Origin: Niastella koreensis GR20-10
Lineage (GTDB): Bacteria > Bacteroidota > Bacteroidia > Chitinophagales > Chitinophagaceae
NCBI RefSeq assembly: GCF_000246855.1
Contig: NC_016609.1
Location: 2,170,001 to 2,234,000 of the forward strand
Direction: 5' to 3'
Length of the DNA: 64,000 nt
In this document: positions 8,847 through 18,287 of the stretch, piece after piece
How the letters are laid out: each line of letters opens with the position of its first letter
How positions within the stretch are numbered: the stretch's first letter is position 1
Notes under the pieces: generated by a model
What the model was told of the DNA's origin: nothing
Databases searched by the model: none
The model's input: the letters and a program-made list of their open reading frames with translations, nothing else
Made by a program: the position numbers and the translations under genes

Positions 8847-9482
8847 ATGAAGCAAAAAAATAAAGACGTCTCCCAGGAGGAGACAATAAAAGGCAGCAGC
8901 TTACCAAAGCCGCAAAAGAGCCAAGAGATCAGTGAAGAGGCCCTGCAGGCCCGCCAACTCCTCGGTGATTTGCTGGTCCGCAGTACCAATGATATTGCCC
9001 GGGCAGATGAGCTCAAACGCCAGCGTAATAACGAAGTGATCGAGTTGCTGAACGGTAAAAAAATTACCCTGCAGCAGATCCGCGATATTGTGCTGTCCAG
9101 CCGCCAGCCGTATGAATCGAAGTTTGGCCGTGACATCGACTTTTTTCCCCAGATGTACCGGCTATTGGGATGGACCGATAAAGACCCGCACGCTTATTCT
9201 AAGCCAGGTGTTGTCGGAGATTACATCAATCAAATTCTGTATGCCCGGTTTGCTCCCGATGTAAGACCGGCCCTGCAGGCGTTGGCGGTACCGGGTGGCG
9301 TGCGGATGGATAAATTCTTTCAGTACCTGACCGCAGAAGGTATGCAGATGTTAGAGCAGTTTCGTGATGAGGCCATCGCCATGATGAAGCAATGTACTAC
9401 TTGGTACGAATTCAGGGTAAAGTATGGCCAACGCTATGGACTCAGCGTTCAGTCCAGGATGTTTGAAGCCCATCAGGGGTAA
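8847..9482 (+). CDS. P63C domain-containing protein
   Basis: The second half (about residues 115-205) matches the P63C domain pattern: KPGVVGDYINQILYARFAP (the usual 'VYdRLaPGV' block), then QYLTAEGMQMLEQF and a Trp-centred C-terminal helix (CTTWYEF). P63C proteins of unknown function occur in phages, plasmids and integrative elements. The N-terminal 45 residues are Lys/Glu/Gln-rich and likely disordered; residues 50-110 are helical. It follows the HTH-protease gene by 9 bases, so the pair probably forms one unit, with this protein a candidate partner or substrate. Function unknown. Confidence 0.7.
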   Translation: MKQKNKDVSQEETIKGSSLPKPQKSQEISEEALQARQLLGDLLVRSTNDIARADELKRQRNNEVIELLNGKKITLQQIRDIVLSSRQPYESKFGRDIDFFPQMYRLLGWTDKDPHAYSKPGVVGDYINQILYARFAPDVRPALQALAVPGGVRMDKFFQYLTAEGMQMLEQFRDEAIAMMKQCTTWYEFRVKYGQRYGLSVQSRMFEAHQG

Positions 9483-9878
9483 AAGTCTGGCAGGTTTGTA
9501 TTTGTGGCAATATTGATTTGTTCTGCTCCCAATAGCGTGACAGTACGCTTTGCTCTGTGGTTGAATCGCGTCAACGAATATACAGATGTGACAATACCAC
9601 ATAATCCCGGATTTTACGTTGAATTAACCTTTACTATGTTGATTATTCCCTCATGTCCGGGCGATATTTATTTATCGCCAGGGAGGCCTTTGTCTTCAGT
9701 CAATTTGACTGATTGCAGGATGGTTACTTAATTAAGCGTGGTCCGGATATGGGCAAATTGTCGAATTGGAATTTTATATTTGATCTCCCCAAAGGCATAA
9801 AGAAGGCCGGACTATATTTTGAAAGAGATCATACATTTGATGTACTGATTTATTTTATAAAGAACTGTATTTGTTATC
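9483..9878. other. Intergenic region upstream of the giant STAND gene
   Basis: Short open frames exist here (9504-9731, 9713-9898) but lack protein-like composition and recognisable ribosome-binding sites. The region probably holds the promoter of the gene at 9879; no Bacteroidota TAnnTTTG motif stands out. Confidence 0.4.
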
Positions 9879-12800
9879 ATGAACTGGCAATCGTTTAATA
9901 CATACGGAGACGCTCCTGAACATGCGTTTGAAACTTTTTGCAATCATCTTTTCCGTAACTACGTTTTGCGCAACTTTGGTATTGTTGTAAAGTTTCGTGT
10001 TGTTAATGGGAGTGGAGGGGATGGTGGCGTTGAAGCATATGCGGAACTGGGCAACCAGGACATAGTTGCGGTGCAGTCAAAGTGGTTCCGTGAAGATTTC
10101 GGTGCCTCCCAGATCGGGCAGATAAGGGATTCCATTGATACAGCCATGTCACTGCGCCCGGCAATAAAAAAGTACATCGTTTGTATTCCCCGTGATCTGA
10201 CATCGATCAAGTATACGAAAGGCAGCAAGGGCGGCCCTAAACAGGTGACAAAAAATTCAGAAGATCAGTTGCTTGAAAACCTGGAAAGGGAGATGAAGAT
10301 AAAATATCCCGGGCTGGAAATAGTCTGGTGGCTACAGGAAGCACTACTAGGTGAACTCATACATGAGGATAATGAAGGGTTGCATAAATTCTGGTTTGCC
10401 AAAGAAGTGATTAGTTTTAATTACCTGGTACAACAGTTTGAAAGGCAAAAAGCTGGTTGGCTCAATGAACGATATGTTCCTCAGCTTCACACCCAGGGCT
10501 TCATCCAGCAGGACATCGCAGGGCTGACTTACAGTGCTTACTACAGAAAGCATATCGACAGTATTGCCAGCTGGCATGTCATTATGCTACGCAGAGCCGT
10601 TACCGCTATTAACAAGTTTAATATACAAAATCCTTCATATACGGACTTCAATACCAGGCTTTCGGCTGTACGTACCCAGTTTATGGAGACTATAGACTGG
10701 TTGGTGGTACTTGGTGCCCGGCTTAAAGCGGGCGAACCTATCGGTGAAATACCAGATTTGCCATTTGGCGATATAGAGAAGATCATGGATGAGGTGGTTG
10801 ACTTTGGATATGATCACCAGGGTACCGTTAAAATGGGCTATCTCATCAATGCTATACAACAGATCTACACGGGTCATTTAACCGCGTATATCGACCAGCT
10901 GAAAGCCGCCGTACAGAACGTGGGTCTATTGTTTTTATGTGGTCCCGGTACAGGCAAGACCCATGGCCTTGCATTCGCAGTGGAGCAACATCTTGTTCAG
11001 CAGTCACCCGCTATAATTATCCCGGCTTTGGGGACGCCATGCAGCAGCTGGGCAGAAATCGTAAGCTCCGGATTGGAGCTAAATGATTGGAATATTGATG
11101 AAATTCTCAATGCGCTGGAGGCGTTGGCGATCAGAAATGACCGCCACTTGGCCAGGACCACGCTTCAGCCTAATGAGGAGCTGCATCATGAACCCACACA
11201 GGTATTGATTGCCGTCGATGGTCTGGAAGAGGATAACATGAACCGGCAAAAATGGATTACCCGGATGAGAGAAAGTATGCAGCTTGGTAAAAAATTCAGC
11301 CGTGTGAAATTTATTTTCAGTGCGCGCCCCCATTTTTACAGGGAACATGATTTACCTGCAAGCTTACCATTATGGGTGCATGAACTGCCGGCAGCAGGAG
11401 ATGTACCGGTTCAAAAATTAGCCTTGCAGTATTTCAAACCTGAAAATTATAATATCGCCATTACATCTCCATCCCTCATCCGGGGTATAGACAGTCAGTT
11501 TGCCCTTAGGTTGTTTTGCGATATCTATAAAGGAACAGCCATTACCGAATCAGATCAGATCGTTACAGCCGGGACTAAACTGCTGGGTAAAAAGATGGAG
11601 CGAATGAACGTTGAATTTCAGTCGAAGATCAACAAACAATTATCGGACGCCCGAAATACCATGGGTATTGCCATCAACTTACTTGCAGATCAGTTTTTGC
11701 AACAGGTGGAATGTGAGCATACCATGCTGGTGGGTGTGCTGCGGCCGGCACTCACCTATCTGAATGACGCCGAGATCGAACTGCTGCTGGATTATTTGTC
11801 CCACAACGGTATTTTGACAAAAAAAATAACTGACATCGATCATGGCGGAGTGCCGATTGCCCGAACGGACTACTTTATTACCTACCGCTCCATTATTGAG
11901 ATTGTAGTGGCCAATCGCACAATAAAAACGATCACCGAAGAGGACCTAGTGCAAATACCATCGCTTTTTTTTGAAAGGCTGCAACAAAATGAAGACACCC
12001 GGGAGGGCCTATCTGATGAACGTATTGTCCAGATCATTGCCAATACCATGTTTCATGAACATGGAAAACTGATCGGTGAAAATGGCTTCCTGACACATGG
12101 TTTTAGTGAAGCAGTTATCCAGAGAACGCAAAGAGAGGCATTACGAAAAGCACCAGCTGCGCTGGCTTTGAAGTATAAGGAACAAATCGATAAAGAGTTC
12201 TGGGGTAGCCATGATCAACGGTATACATTATTATCAGAACAGATCCTGCCTGGCAGTGAATCTGTTGAGAATAATTTCGGGGCGCTTTATTTACATAACA
12301 TACTGATGAGTTTTGCCAGTGCTTATGAGCGGGATAAGATCTGGATCGGCCATGACTATTATAAATATCCCCAGGATATTACCTATAAATACGGCCTTGT
12401 CGAGGTGCTGACCGCATATTCAGAAGATTTATACCTGTCTGAATATGCCCTGCACAATGAAACTCCGTTAATATTTGCATGGTGTTTATCCACCCTGGAC
12501 CGACGGACCCGTACCAAATTACAAATGTCTTTAACCACCTGGGCCACCATACAAACACATGAGTTTATATTGCTGCTGGATTTGATATTTGACTGCAAAG
12601 ATCCGCAGATACAGGAGGATTTGGCATCCATTACACTAGCCCTGGCAGGGCGCTTAAAGGATGAAGGCGTTATCCTTAAGCTTGCTCAATGGGCATTACT
12701 CCATGTATTCAATGCACCACTGGTCAATAGAAACGTCATTGTGCGTATGGGATTCCGGGCTATTGTGGAAAGAGCTTACCAATATAAACTCCTTAGCGAA

Positions 12801-14750
12801 GACGAAGTTAAATTGTGCAGGCCCCAACAACAATCAACGATCACCCTGTTGCCGTTGGATGGTGTCGCATTAAATACAGTCAAAGAAGAGGTTTACCCCA
12901 TCACACATGATTTGGCATGGTATGTTGTTACCCAGGCTACAGACGGATTCTTACAATATCCCGCGATCAATGGCGAAACGTTCCAAAGTATGGACAGCCC
13001 GGAGGCCCAACGTCTTCTGCATTTATACGAGCAACAATACGGACAGCCATTCTTTGCCAGCACATGGCGAATGGCGGCGGCCATCGCATACATTCGGGGG
13101 CTGGGTTTTGACGCTGTTAATGGCAGTGGAATTACTGATGAAAGCCATGGTCTCCAAAGTAAAATATATACCTATGAAGAGAAATATACCTGGCTGGCGG
13201 TACATTATCTGAAAGGGTATTTGGCCGATTACGTTCCCTATAAAGAAGATGATCAATTCGATTTTATTGAAGATTATAGCCGGATAGTTCACGTGCCTAA
13301 TCCCGGTGAAGAACTTGAAACAGATATAGATCAGCCAGTAATTTTGGAAGAATGGGTACAGGAAGAATCCCTGTTTGGTGGATCAAATGGTGAACCCGCA
13401 CAACTTATTGAAACGGCGGTCAACAACGAACCGTTGATCGATTTTAATAAATGGCTCCATTTTAGTGAAGACCAGTTTTATTTGTCTTCAACAAACGAAC
13501 CACTCACGGCATTATATAACTATACAAGTACAGAAGACAGTAGTGGCTTTGTTTATGGTAGAATGATACTGACTGCCTGTCTTATTCCCAAAGGTACCCT
13601 GGGGAGTTTAATTACTGCAGTGCAGGATATAGATTATGATCCCCATTTTGTAATCCATCTGGATACACTGAGCGCATCACCTGATACTGACGTCTACAGC
13701 AATCCTTCAGATCTTGTATGGATGAACTGGATCGGAGAAAATTATACGGCAACCTCCTTTTGGGATGATGATAAGGAAGTAGACCTGACATACGCATTAA
13801 CGGATGTGACCAGAAAGACCGTCAATGGGGAGGAACAGCTGAAGATCCCTGGTCGTACATTAAGGAATATGGCTGGGATGGTTGAAATGAATGGGGCTTT
13901 TCTGTTAGATACACAGGGAGACATCGTAGCATTCCTGCATAAGTTCAGTAGATGGAGCCGCGAAAATCAGCAAATTGTGCTGGTCAATAAACAAACACTA
14001 TTGACTGCATTGGAAAACAACAATCTGGAACTTGTGTGGTTTGCAGAAGTGTTTAAAGAGAAGCAGGTGTCAGTCCCGGAAACCAAAAACGTACCGCATG
14101 TCAGGAAATGCCGTAAGTATCTTGTGTACCTGGAAAATAAAGCGCTAAAAAGTGTCAAGTTTTGGGATGAACAATTCTCCAATGCGAGGGACATTAACTC
14201 CGATGAGAGAATGGCCTCACTGGCGCCGGAAGTAAAACAATATGCTCAGCTGACAGCTGATGAAATTCAACAGCTTGAAACATTGATTATAAAAGGAGGG
14301 GAGGTCAATGCCAAAACCCTGCCCGCCAGGCTGAAAACTACGCAGGCAATCGCTGTCTTTAAAGATGGAGATACCATTATTGCTACTGCCTCCATCAAAA
14401 AACAACCGAGGCGTTATGTCAATCAGGTGTTTGCTGCCGCTGGGGTGGCAGAACAGGCTGACACGTTTGAACTGGAACTGGGCTATGTCGTTACCAGCCC
14501 AAGATACCGCGGACGGAACCTGTCCAGGCGGCTTTGCCGGGAGCTAATGGGTTTGGTTGGTAAAGGGCCTGTTTACGCAACTATCCGTATGACGAATTTG
14601 GCAATGTATACGGTTATAGCTGAACTGGGCTTCGATATAAGCGGTGACAGTTATTCTAATAAGGCAGGAACAGATCAGTTAGGGCTGTACATCTATACGC
14701 CATCACCGGCTGAAGCTCCCGTTTTGCCAGCGGATAAAGGTAAACCATAG
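9879..14750 (+). CDS. Mrr-like nuclease / STAND ATPase / GNAT fusion protein
   Basis: One uninterrupted 1623-residue frame. N-terminus: an Mrr/REase-like PD-(D/E)xK nuclease, with GGDGGVEAY (D48, E52) and VQSKWF (Q66, K68), expected to cut DNA. Centre: a P-loop ATPase with Walker A GPGTGKTH (355-362), Walker B VLIAVDGLEED (442-452) and a sensor-1-like FIFSARPHF, typical of STAND NTPases that oligomerise on ligand binding. Residues about 600-1450 are a long helical region then a beta-rich stretch of unknown fold, the likely sensor. C-terminus: a GNAT-like acetyltransferase domain with GYVVTSPRYRGRNLSRRL (motif A region, RGRN at 1544-1547) and IAELGFDISG. Nuclease plus STAND plus large sensor is the Avs4-like (AVAST) layout; a GNAT tail is not part of the architectures I know. 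Start chosen because the nuclease fold begins immediately after it. Convergent with the KAP gene. Confidence 0.8.
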   Translation: MNWQSFNTYGDAPEHAFETFCNHLFRNYVLRNFGIVVKFRVVNGSGGDGGVEAYAELGNQDIVAVQSKWFREDFGASQIGQIRDSIDTAMSLRPAIKKYIVCIPRDLTSIKYTKGSKGGPKQVTKNSEDQLLENLEREMKIKYPGLEIVWWLQEALLGELIHEDNEGLHKFWFAKEVISFNYLVQQFERQKAGWLNERYVPQLHTQGFIQQDIAGLTYSAYYRKHIDSIASWHVIMLRRAVTAINKFNIQNPSYTDFNTRLSAVRTQFMETIDWLVVLGARLKAGEPIGEIPDLPFGDIEKIMDEVVDFGYDHQGTVKMGYLINAIQQIYTGHLTAYIDQLKAAVQNVGLLFLCGPGTGKTHGLAFAVEQHLVQQSPAIIIPALGTPCSSWAEIVSSGLELNDWNIDEILNALEALAIRNDRHLARTTLQPNEELHHEPTQVLIAVDGLEEDNMNRQKWITRMRESMQLGKKFSRVKFIFSARPHFYREHDLPASLPLWVHELPAAGDVPVQKLALQYFKPENYNIAITSPSLIRGIDSQFALRLFCDIYKGTAITESDQIVTAGTKLLGKKMERMNVEFQSKINKQLSDARNTMGIAINLLADQFLQQVECEHTMLVGVLRPALTYLNDAEIELLLDYLSHNGILTKKITDIDHGGVPIARTDYFITYRSIIEIVVANRTIKTITEEDLVQIPSLFFERLQQNEDTREGLSDERIVQIIANTMFHEHGKLIGENGFLTHGFSEAVIQRTQREALRKAPAALALKYKEQIDKEFWGSHDQRYTLLSEQILPGSESVENNFGALYLHNILMSFASAYERDKIWIGHDYYKYPQDITYKYGLVEVLTAYSEDLYLSEYALHNETPLIFAWCLSTLDRRTRTKLQMSLTTWATIQTHEFILLLDLIFDCKDPQIQEDLASITLALAGRLKDEGVILKLAQWALLHVFNAPLVNRNVIVRMGFRAIVERAYQYKLLSEDEVKLCRPQQQSTITLLPLDGVALNTVKEEVYPITHDLAWYVVTQATDGFLQYPAINGETFQSMDSPEAQRLLHLYEQQYGQPFFASTWRMAAAIAYIRGLGFDAVNGSGITDESHGLQSKIYTYEEKYTWLAVHYLKGYLADYVPYKEDDQFDFIEDYSRIVHVPNPGEELETDIDQPVILEEWVQEESLFGGSNGEPAQLIETAVNNEPLIDFNKWLHFSEDQFYLSSTNEPLTALYNYTSTEDSSGFVYGRMILTACLIPKGTLGSLITAVQDIDYDPHFVIHLDTLSASPDTDVYSNPSDLVWMNWIGENYTATSFWDDDKEVDLTYALTDVTRKTVNGEEQLKIPGRTLRNMAGMVEMNGAFLLDTQGDIVAFLHKFSRWSRENQQIVLVNKQTLLTALENNNLELVWFAEVFKEKQVSVPETKNVPHVRKCRKYLVYLENKALKSVKFWDEQFSNARDINSDERMASLAPEVKQYAQLTADEIQQLETLIIKGGEVNAKTLPARLKTTQAIAVFKDGDTIIATASIKKQPRRYVNQVFAAAGVAEQADTFELELGYVVTSPRYRGRNLSRRLCRELMGLVGKGPVYATIRMTNLAMYTVIAELGFDISGDSYSNKAGTDQLGLYIYTPSPAEAPVLPADKGKP

Positions 14751-14843
14751 GCCTAGCTAGGGAGAGGGGAGCGCTTCTTGCTTTGAATTCTTCGCTAAGT
14801 TGAAGAGCTTCAGAATAAATGTTGATTCCGAAAATCGCCTTAA

Positions 14844-17513
14844 TTAATATGCGATAACTATTTCCAATACTTCCAGCAAAAACAGGTAATCAGTCAATTC
14901 AGGCACAAAACTTTTTCCTTTAAACGTTTCTTTCAGAGCAGCTGGTTGCTTGTGTACCTTTCTTGCTTCAATAAGAATTTTATCTGGATTATGATCATCG
15001 TGGTACTGACGAATAAGTTGGAAAAGGGTTTCCAAACCATTCCCTTGCCAGGGATTAACAATATTTAGCCGGGCATATTTATCTACCAGCAGGTTTTTAC
15101 AGAGCAGGTACCGGTAATAAAAAATACTAATCCTCCTGGGCGTGGCGCCCTCCCAGTTTGATATAGTTTTTGTTAAGAGTTCAATTTCACGCGGTGTAAG
15201 TTTCTCTGTTTTATTATCAGGCTTTGCCGGTATGGCTGTTGCCCCATTTTTTTCTGCATCAGCACGTGTGTAAATATTTTGTTCATTTGTAGATTGGCTT
15301 ATCACAATCGCTTCCGTTTGATCATTAGCAACCTGTTGAATAGTATCCGTTATAACCGTTGTAGCAACAATATCATTTTTAAACAATACTTTCAAATATT
15401 CTTCCTTTTGTTGATTATTCAGGTCACCCAATTTGATAGCAGAAATAAATAATTTGTCTAGGTATTCGGAAATTAGTTCATCGACGTTTGTGCTGTTACT
15501 TATTTCGCCTTCCAGCAATGCATGGTATTTTTTCCTAATTGCATTTCTTAAAATTCTTTCATCAATTGCAGTAATAATAATTAGGCGTTTAACCACTTCA
15601 TCGTTTTCCAGCATTACACGTAATGCATCGATATGCGGAATTATTTTATCTTCAGCGCAGCGGTCAAGATCTTCTACCACCAGCAAGACTTGATCAGGCG
15701 GTTTCCCATACAGCCATATGAATAAACCGGAATACCATTTTACTTCCTTTGTTGCAGGTATCCATACTTTAAGCAATTTCACCAACTCTTCGTGAATATC
15801 TGCTTGAATACCCAGAGATGCTTTAAAACTGCTTCGATCTGTATATTTTTTAATTAACTCAATAGCCTTGGTTGAATAATTCTTAGTGATCTGGTGATAA
15901 ATGCCACTGATAACCGCGAAAAAGACTGATGTAGCACCCACCCAAAAAGTCACCTTTTCTTTAATGCTATGGGAAATTAACACCAAAATTGAAGCAGTCG
16001 CAATAATAGTAATCAGCATTTTCCAAACCGGTGTCCAACCCACTCGCTTGCGATTTAAAACGAAGAGTCTTGCATAATAGCGTAGGAAATTTTTCTTATC
16101 ACCAAGATAAGCATCACAAAGCCGTTCATAAAGGTAAGCCCAAGAAGCGGGCGTATCCTGATACTTCCATGCTTGATATTCCACTTTTTCAAACAATATA
16201 GTATGTCTTGCCTTTAGCTCTTTCCATAATTGCTTTATAAAATAAGTTTTTCCTCGACCCCATTTACCAAATACTCCAATCATTTGTCCATTATCCCCCT
16301 GCATGCCATATATAATGGCTGCCATGTCTGCTGCCAACTCCTTTACTCCCAATACAGGTTCTATATCTGATAGTCTTTGCCTGTAAAATTGTGTTTTAAA
16401 AAAATATTCATCCCCAAGCGCAGACTGATCGGTATTATCACTCTCCATTTCATTAGTAATGCCCAATCTTTCCAGGTATTGATTCAGATACTCTTGTAAA
16501 CTTCTGTACTTTCTATATTGATGAAGTGCCTGTTCACTAGAAAATTTTATATGAACCGTTCCGTCAGCTTGTGTTCCGCCACCGTCACTAAAACCCACGA
16601 AATAGCTCATTAGCTTGAAAATCATTTTGATTTCCTGAAGCGTGATACCTGGAATTATTTTTTGTAGATCGGAAGAGCGCACAACATCAATAATTGCATT
16701 CGTTTGCATTAAAAATTTGATAGAAAGTATTACCTCATCAAATTTTAAAAAAATATCCCAACCCGGATTTATATGCCAAATCCCCCAAAGTGTAATAAGG
16801 CGATCACTTTGAATGAGTGGCTGATAATCCTTTTCATTAAATTCACCAGGAAATATTTCAGCAAACCCAGGTATCTTAACGACACTGTCATATTCTCGCC
16901 CTTGTGCGAAATTTTCATACAATAAGTTAAGAAATCGTATATCCTTATTAGATAAATTTCGTTTTGGAAAACGGTAAACCGTTGTGGTTTCAATCTCTAT
17001 TTGTACATCGATGTTAAACTCATGATAATCTGCCCAAGCAAAGATTTTAAAAAAATTATACCCTGTTATGCTAAAGTTGTTTTCGTAGGTATTATCACCT
17101 GATGTTAGTTTATACCTTAGTGTCTCATTGGAAGGGTCATATTGTATCCAAATATCAATTATGCTACCTCGTTCATATTCCTGGAATGTTACTCTTGGAC
17201 CCTTGTGTTCCGAGAAATAATATGTGTCAATTTCAAGCTTATTGGATGATCGGGCCTTCTTTTCCTTCAAATCCCCCTGATGCACCTCTATAAATTTCAA
17301 ATTTGCATTATTATAACGCCCATTTTGGGGTGCGAAGTCAATTTCTTCAGTTTTTGATAATGCAATACCAAAACGAAGAAATACCGGCAATCCAGTTGGC
17401 TGTAAAGTAAACCTGTATTTTTTGTCTTTTAATTGGAACGGGACACCAGGAAAGACATGGTCATTATATTCTCCAAGTCCCTGGTTCGTAAATGTGTAGT
17501 TAAGGCGGATCAT
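14844..17513 (-). CDS. KAP-family P-loop NTPase with membrane insert
   Basis: The 889-residue protein has an unrecognised N-terminal region (1-360; beta-rich to about 180, helical afterwards) followed by a KAP NTPase domain. Walker A is GKWGRGKTYF (416-425) and Walker B VLLVVEDLDRC (609-619), the EDLDRC form being diagnostic. As in other KAP NTPases two transmembrane helices (about 497-516 and 521-540) are inserted in the P-loop domain, so it is membrane-anchored with cytoplasmic ATPase. KAP proteins are found in plasmids and defence islands, with suggested roles in membrane-linked phage exclusion. The gene converges with the giant fusion gene (93 bases between stops) and is separated from the upstream XRE gene by a terminator, so it has its own promoter in 17514-17600. 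Confidence 0.85.
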   Translation of the reverse strand: MIRLNYTFTNQGLGEYNDHVFPGVPFQLKDKKYRFTLQPTGLPVFLRFGIALSKTEEIDFAPQNGRYNNANLKFIEVHQGDLKEKKARSSNKLEIDTYYFSEHKGPRVTFQEYERGSIIDIWIQYDPSNETLRYKLTSGDNTYENNFSITGYNFFKIFAWADYHEFNIDVQIEIETTTVYRFPKRNLSNKDIRFLNLLYENFAQGREYDSVVKIPGFAEIFPGEFNEKDYQPLIQSDRLITLWGIWHINPGWDIFLKFDEVILSIKFLMQTNAIIDVVRSSDLQKIIPGITLQEIKMIFKLMSYFVGFSDGGGTQADGTVHIKFSSEQALHQYRKYRSLQEYLNQYLERLGITNEMESDNTDQSALGDEYFFKTQFYRQRLSDIEPVLGVKELAADMAAIIYGMQGDNGQMIGVFGKWGRGKTYFIKQLWKELKARHTILFEKVEYQAWKYQDTPASWAYLYERLCDAYLGDKKNFLRYYARLFVLNRKRVGWTPVWKMLITIIATASILVLISHSIKEKVTFWVGATSVFFAVISGIYHQITKNYSTKAIELIKKYTDRSSFKASLGIQADIHEELVKLLKVWIPATKEVKWYSGLFIWLYGKPPDQVLLVVEDLDRCAEDKIIPHIDALRVMLENDEVVKRLIIITAIDERILRNAIRKKYHALLEGEISNSTNVDELISEYLDKLFISAIKLGDLNNQQKEEYLKVLFKNDIVATTVITDTIQQVANDQTEAIVISQSTNEQNIYTRADAEKNGATAIPAKPDNKTEKLTPREIELLTKTISNWEGATPRRISIFYYRYLLCKNLLVDKYARLNIVNPWQGNGLETLFQLIRQYHDDHNPDKILIEARKVHKQPAALKETFKGKSFVPELTDYLFLLEVLEIVIAY

Positions 17514-17604
17514 GGCAATCGTATGGGGTAATAAAGGTTATTATAATTAAAACTCTTTGATTAGCCACAGATATTGGATACGCAAGTATTGGACAAGCTT
17601 AATT

Positions 17605-17633
17605 AGCAAAAAGCCACCCAATTGAGTGGCTTT
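17605..17633 (-). terminator. Terminator of the XRE gene
   Basis: Stem AAAGCCAC / GTGGCTTT with an 8-base loop, followed in the minus-strand direction by a T-run. It begins 20 bases after the stop of the XRE gene and uncouples it from the KAP gene. Confidence 0.8.
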
Positions 17634-17652
17634 AAAATATCACTAGTTTTCT

Positions 17653-18087
17653 TTACTTCTTCTTTTTCTCTTCCAACATCCTTTCCAGCAGTGCGTTTTT
17701 TTCACGCTCTGATTTTAACAAGGCTTCATACAACTTTTCATTCTTTTCAACCACTTCTACATACTTATCAATGGGATTAAAAGTAGGATAATACATGAAT
17801 AATGAATTCCCATTAGCATTATCGTTGTTGTTAACAGTGTTGGCAACTATATTAATAACTCCCTCTTCATTAAAATTCTTTATTGCCTCCACAGGTACTT
17901 TCAACACTTCAGCGATTTTCTCTAATGTTTCAGGATCGATGATTTCTTTTGCTTCCAGCGAAGAAACACTTTGCTGACTAATATTGAGCGCTTCAGCCAG
18001 TGTTTCTTGCTTTACCTGTAATATTTCCCGTATGCGTTTTACGGCCCGTCCTTGATGTACTTTTTCAGGCATAGGTGTAGTTATCAT
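17653..18087 (-). CDS. XRE-family transcriptional regulator
   Basis: Residues 12-65 form a classical helix-turn-helix of the Cro/C1 type (IREILQVKQETLAEALNISQ, then QSVSSLEAKEIIDPETLEKIAEVL). The middle is Asn-rich (VNNNDNANGN) and the C-terminal 45 residues are a Lys/Glu-rich coiled coil, probably for dimerisation. This layout is frequent in Bacteroidota. The upstream region holds a tandem 10-base repeat and a palindrome (18140-18159) that are good candidates for its operator; the divergent gene at 18288 would then be controlled too. Either of two close starts (18087 or 18072) is possible. Confidence 0.8.
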   Translation of the reverse strand: MITTPMPEKVHQGRAVKRIREILQVKQETLAEALNISQQSVSSLEAKEIIDPETLEKIAEVLKVPVEAIKNFNEEGVINIVANTVNNNDNANGNSLFMYYPTFNPIDKYVEVVEKNEKLYEALLKSEREKNALLERMLEEKKKK

Positions 18088-18139
18088 GGTTCAAATATAT
18101 GGAATTTATGGTATTAGTATTGTACCGTTATATCCATTG

Positions 18140-18159
18140 TAAAATACAGTAAAATACTG
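18140..18159. promoter_or_regulatory. Candidate operator: tandem 10-base repeats with palindrome
   Basis: TAAAATACAG is followed at once by TAAAATACTG, giving a one-helical-turn direct repeat; within it CAGTA-AAA-TACTG (18147-18159) is a perfect palindrome. The site lies between the divergent XRE gene and the 18288 gene, about 53 bases from the XRE start. Binding by the XRE protein is inferred. Confidence 0.5.
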
Positions 18160-18287
18160 GTAATCCACAGGTTAAATTGGTTCGGTACGGCACAAGTACC
18201 CTGTAATTTGCTATTCACTAGAGATAAAAGCCGTACCCCGCCACAAGGCATATGCTTTTATTTTAATACCAAACCTTTTTAACCTAC

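Noticed and set aside
9713-9898. Short reading frame in front of the giant STAND gene
   Set aside because: It has no protein-like composition and overlaps the true start; no ribosome-binding site.
12661-13212. Antisense and out-of-phase frames inside the giant gene
   Set aside because: The long frame has domain motifs and even composition; the others are shadows of it.
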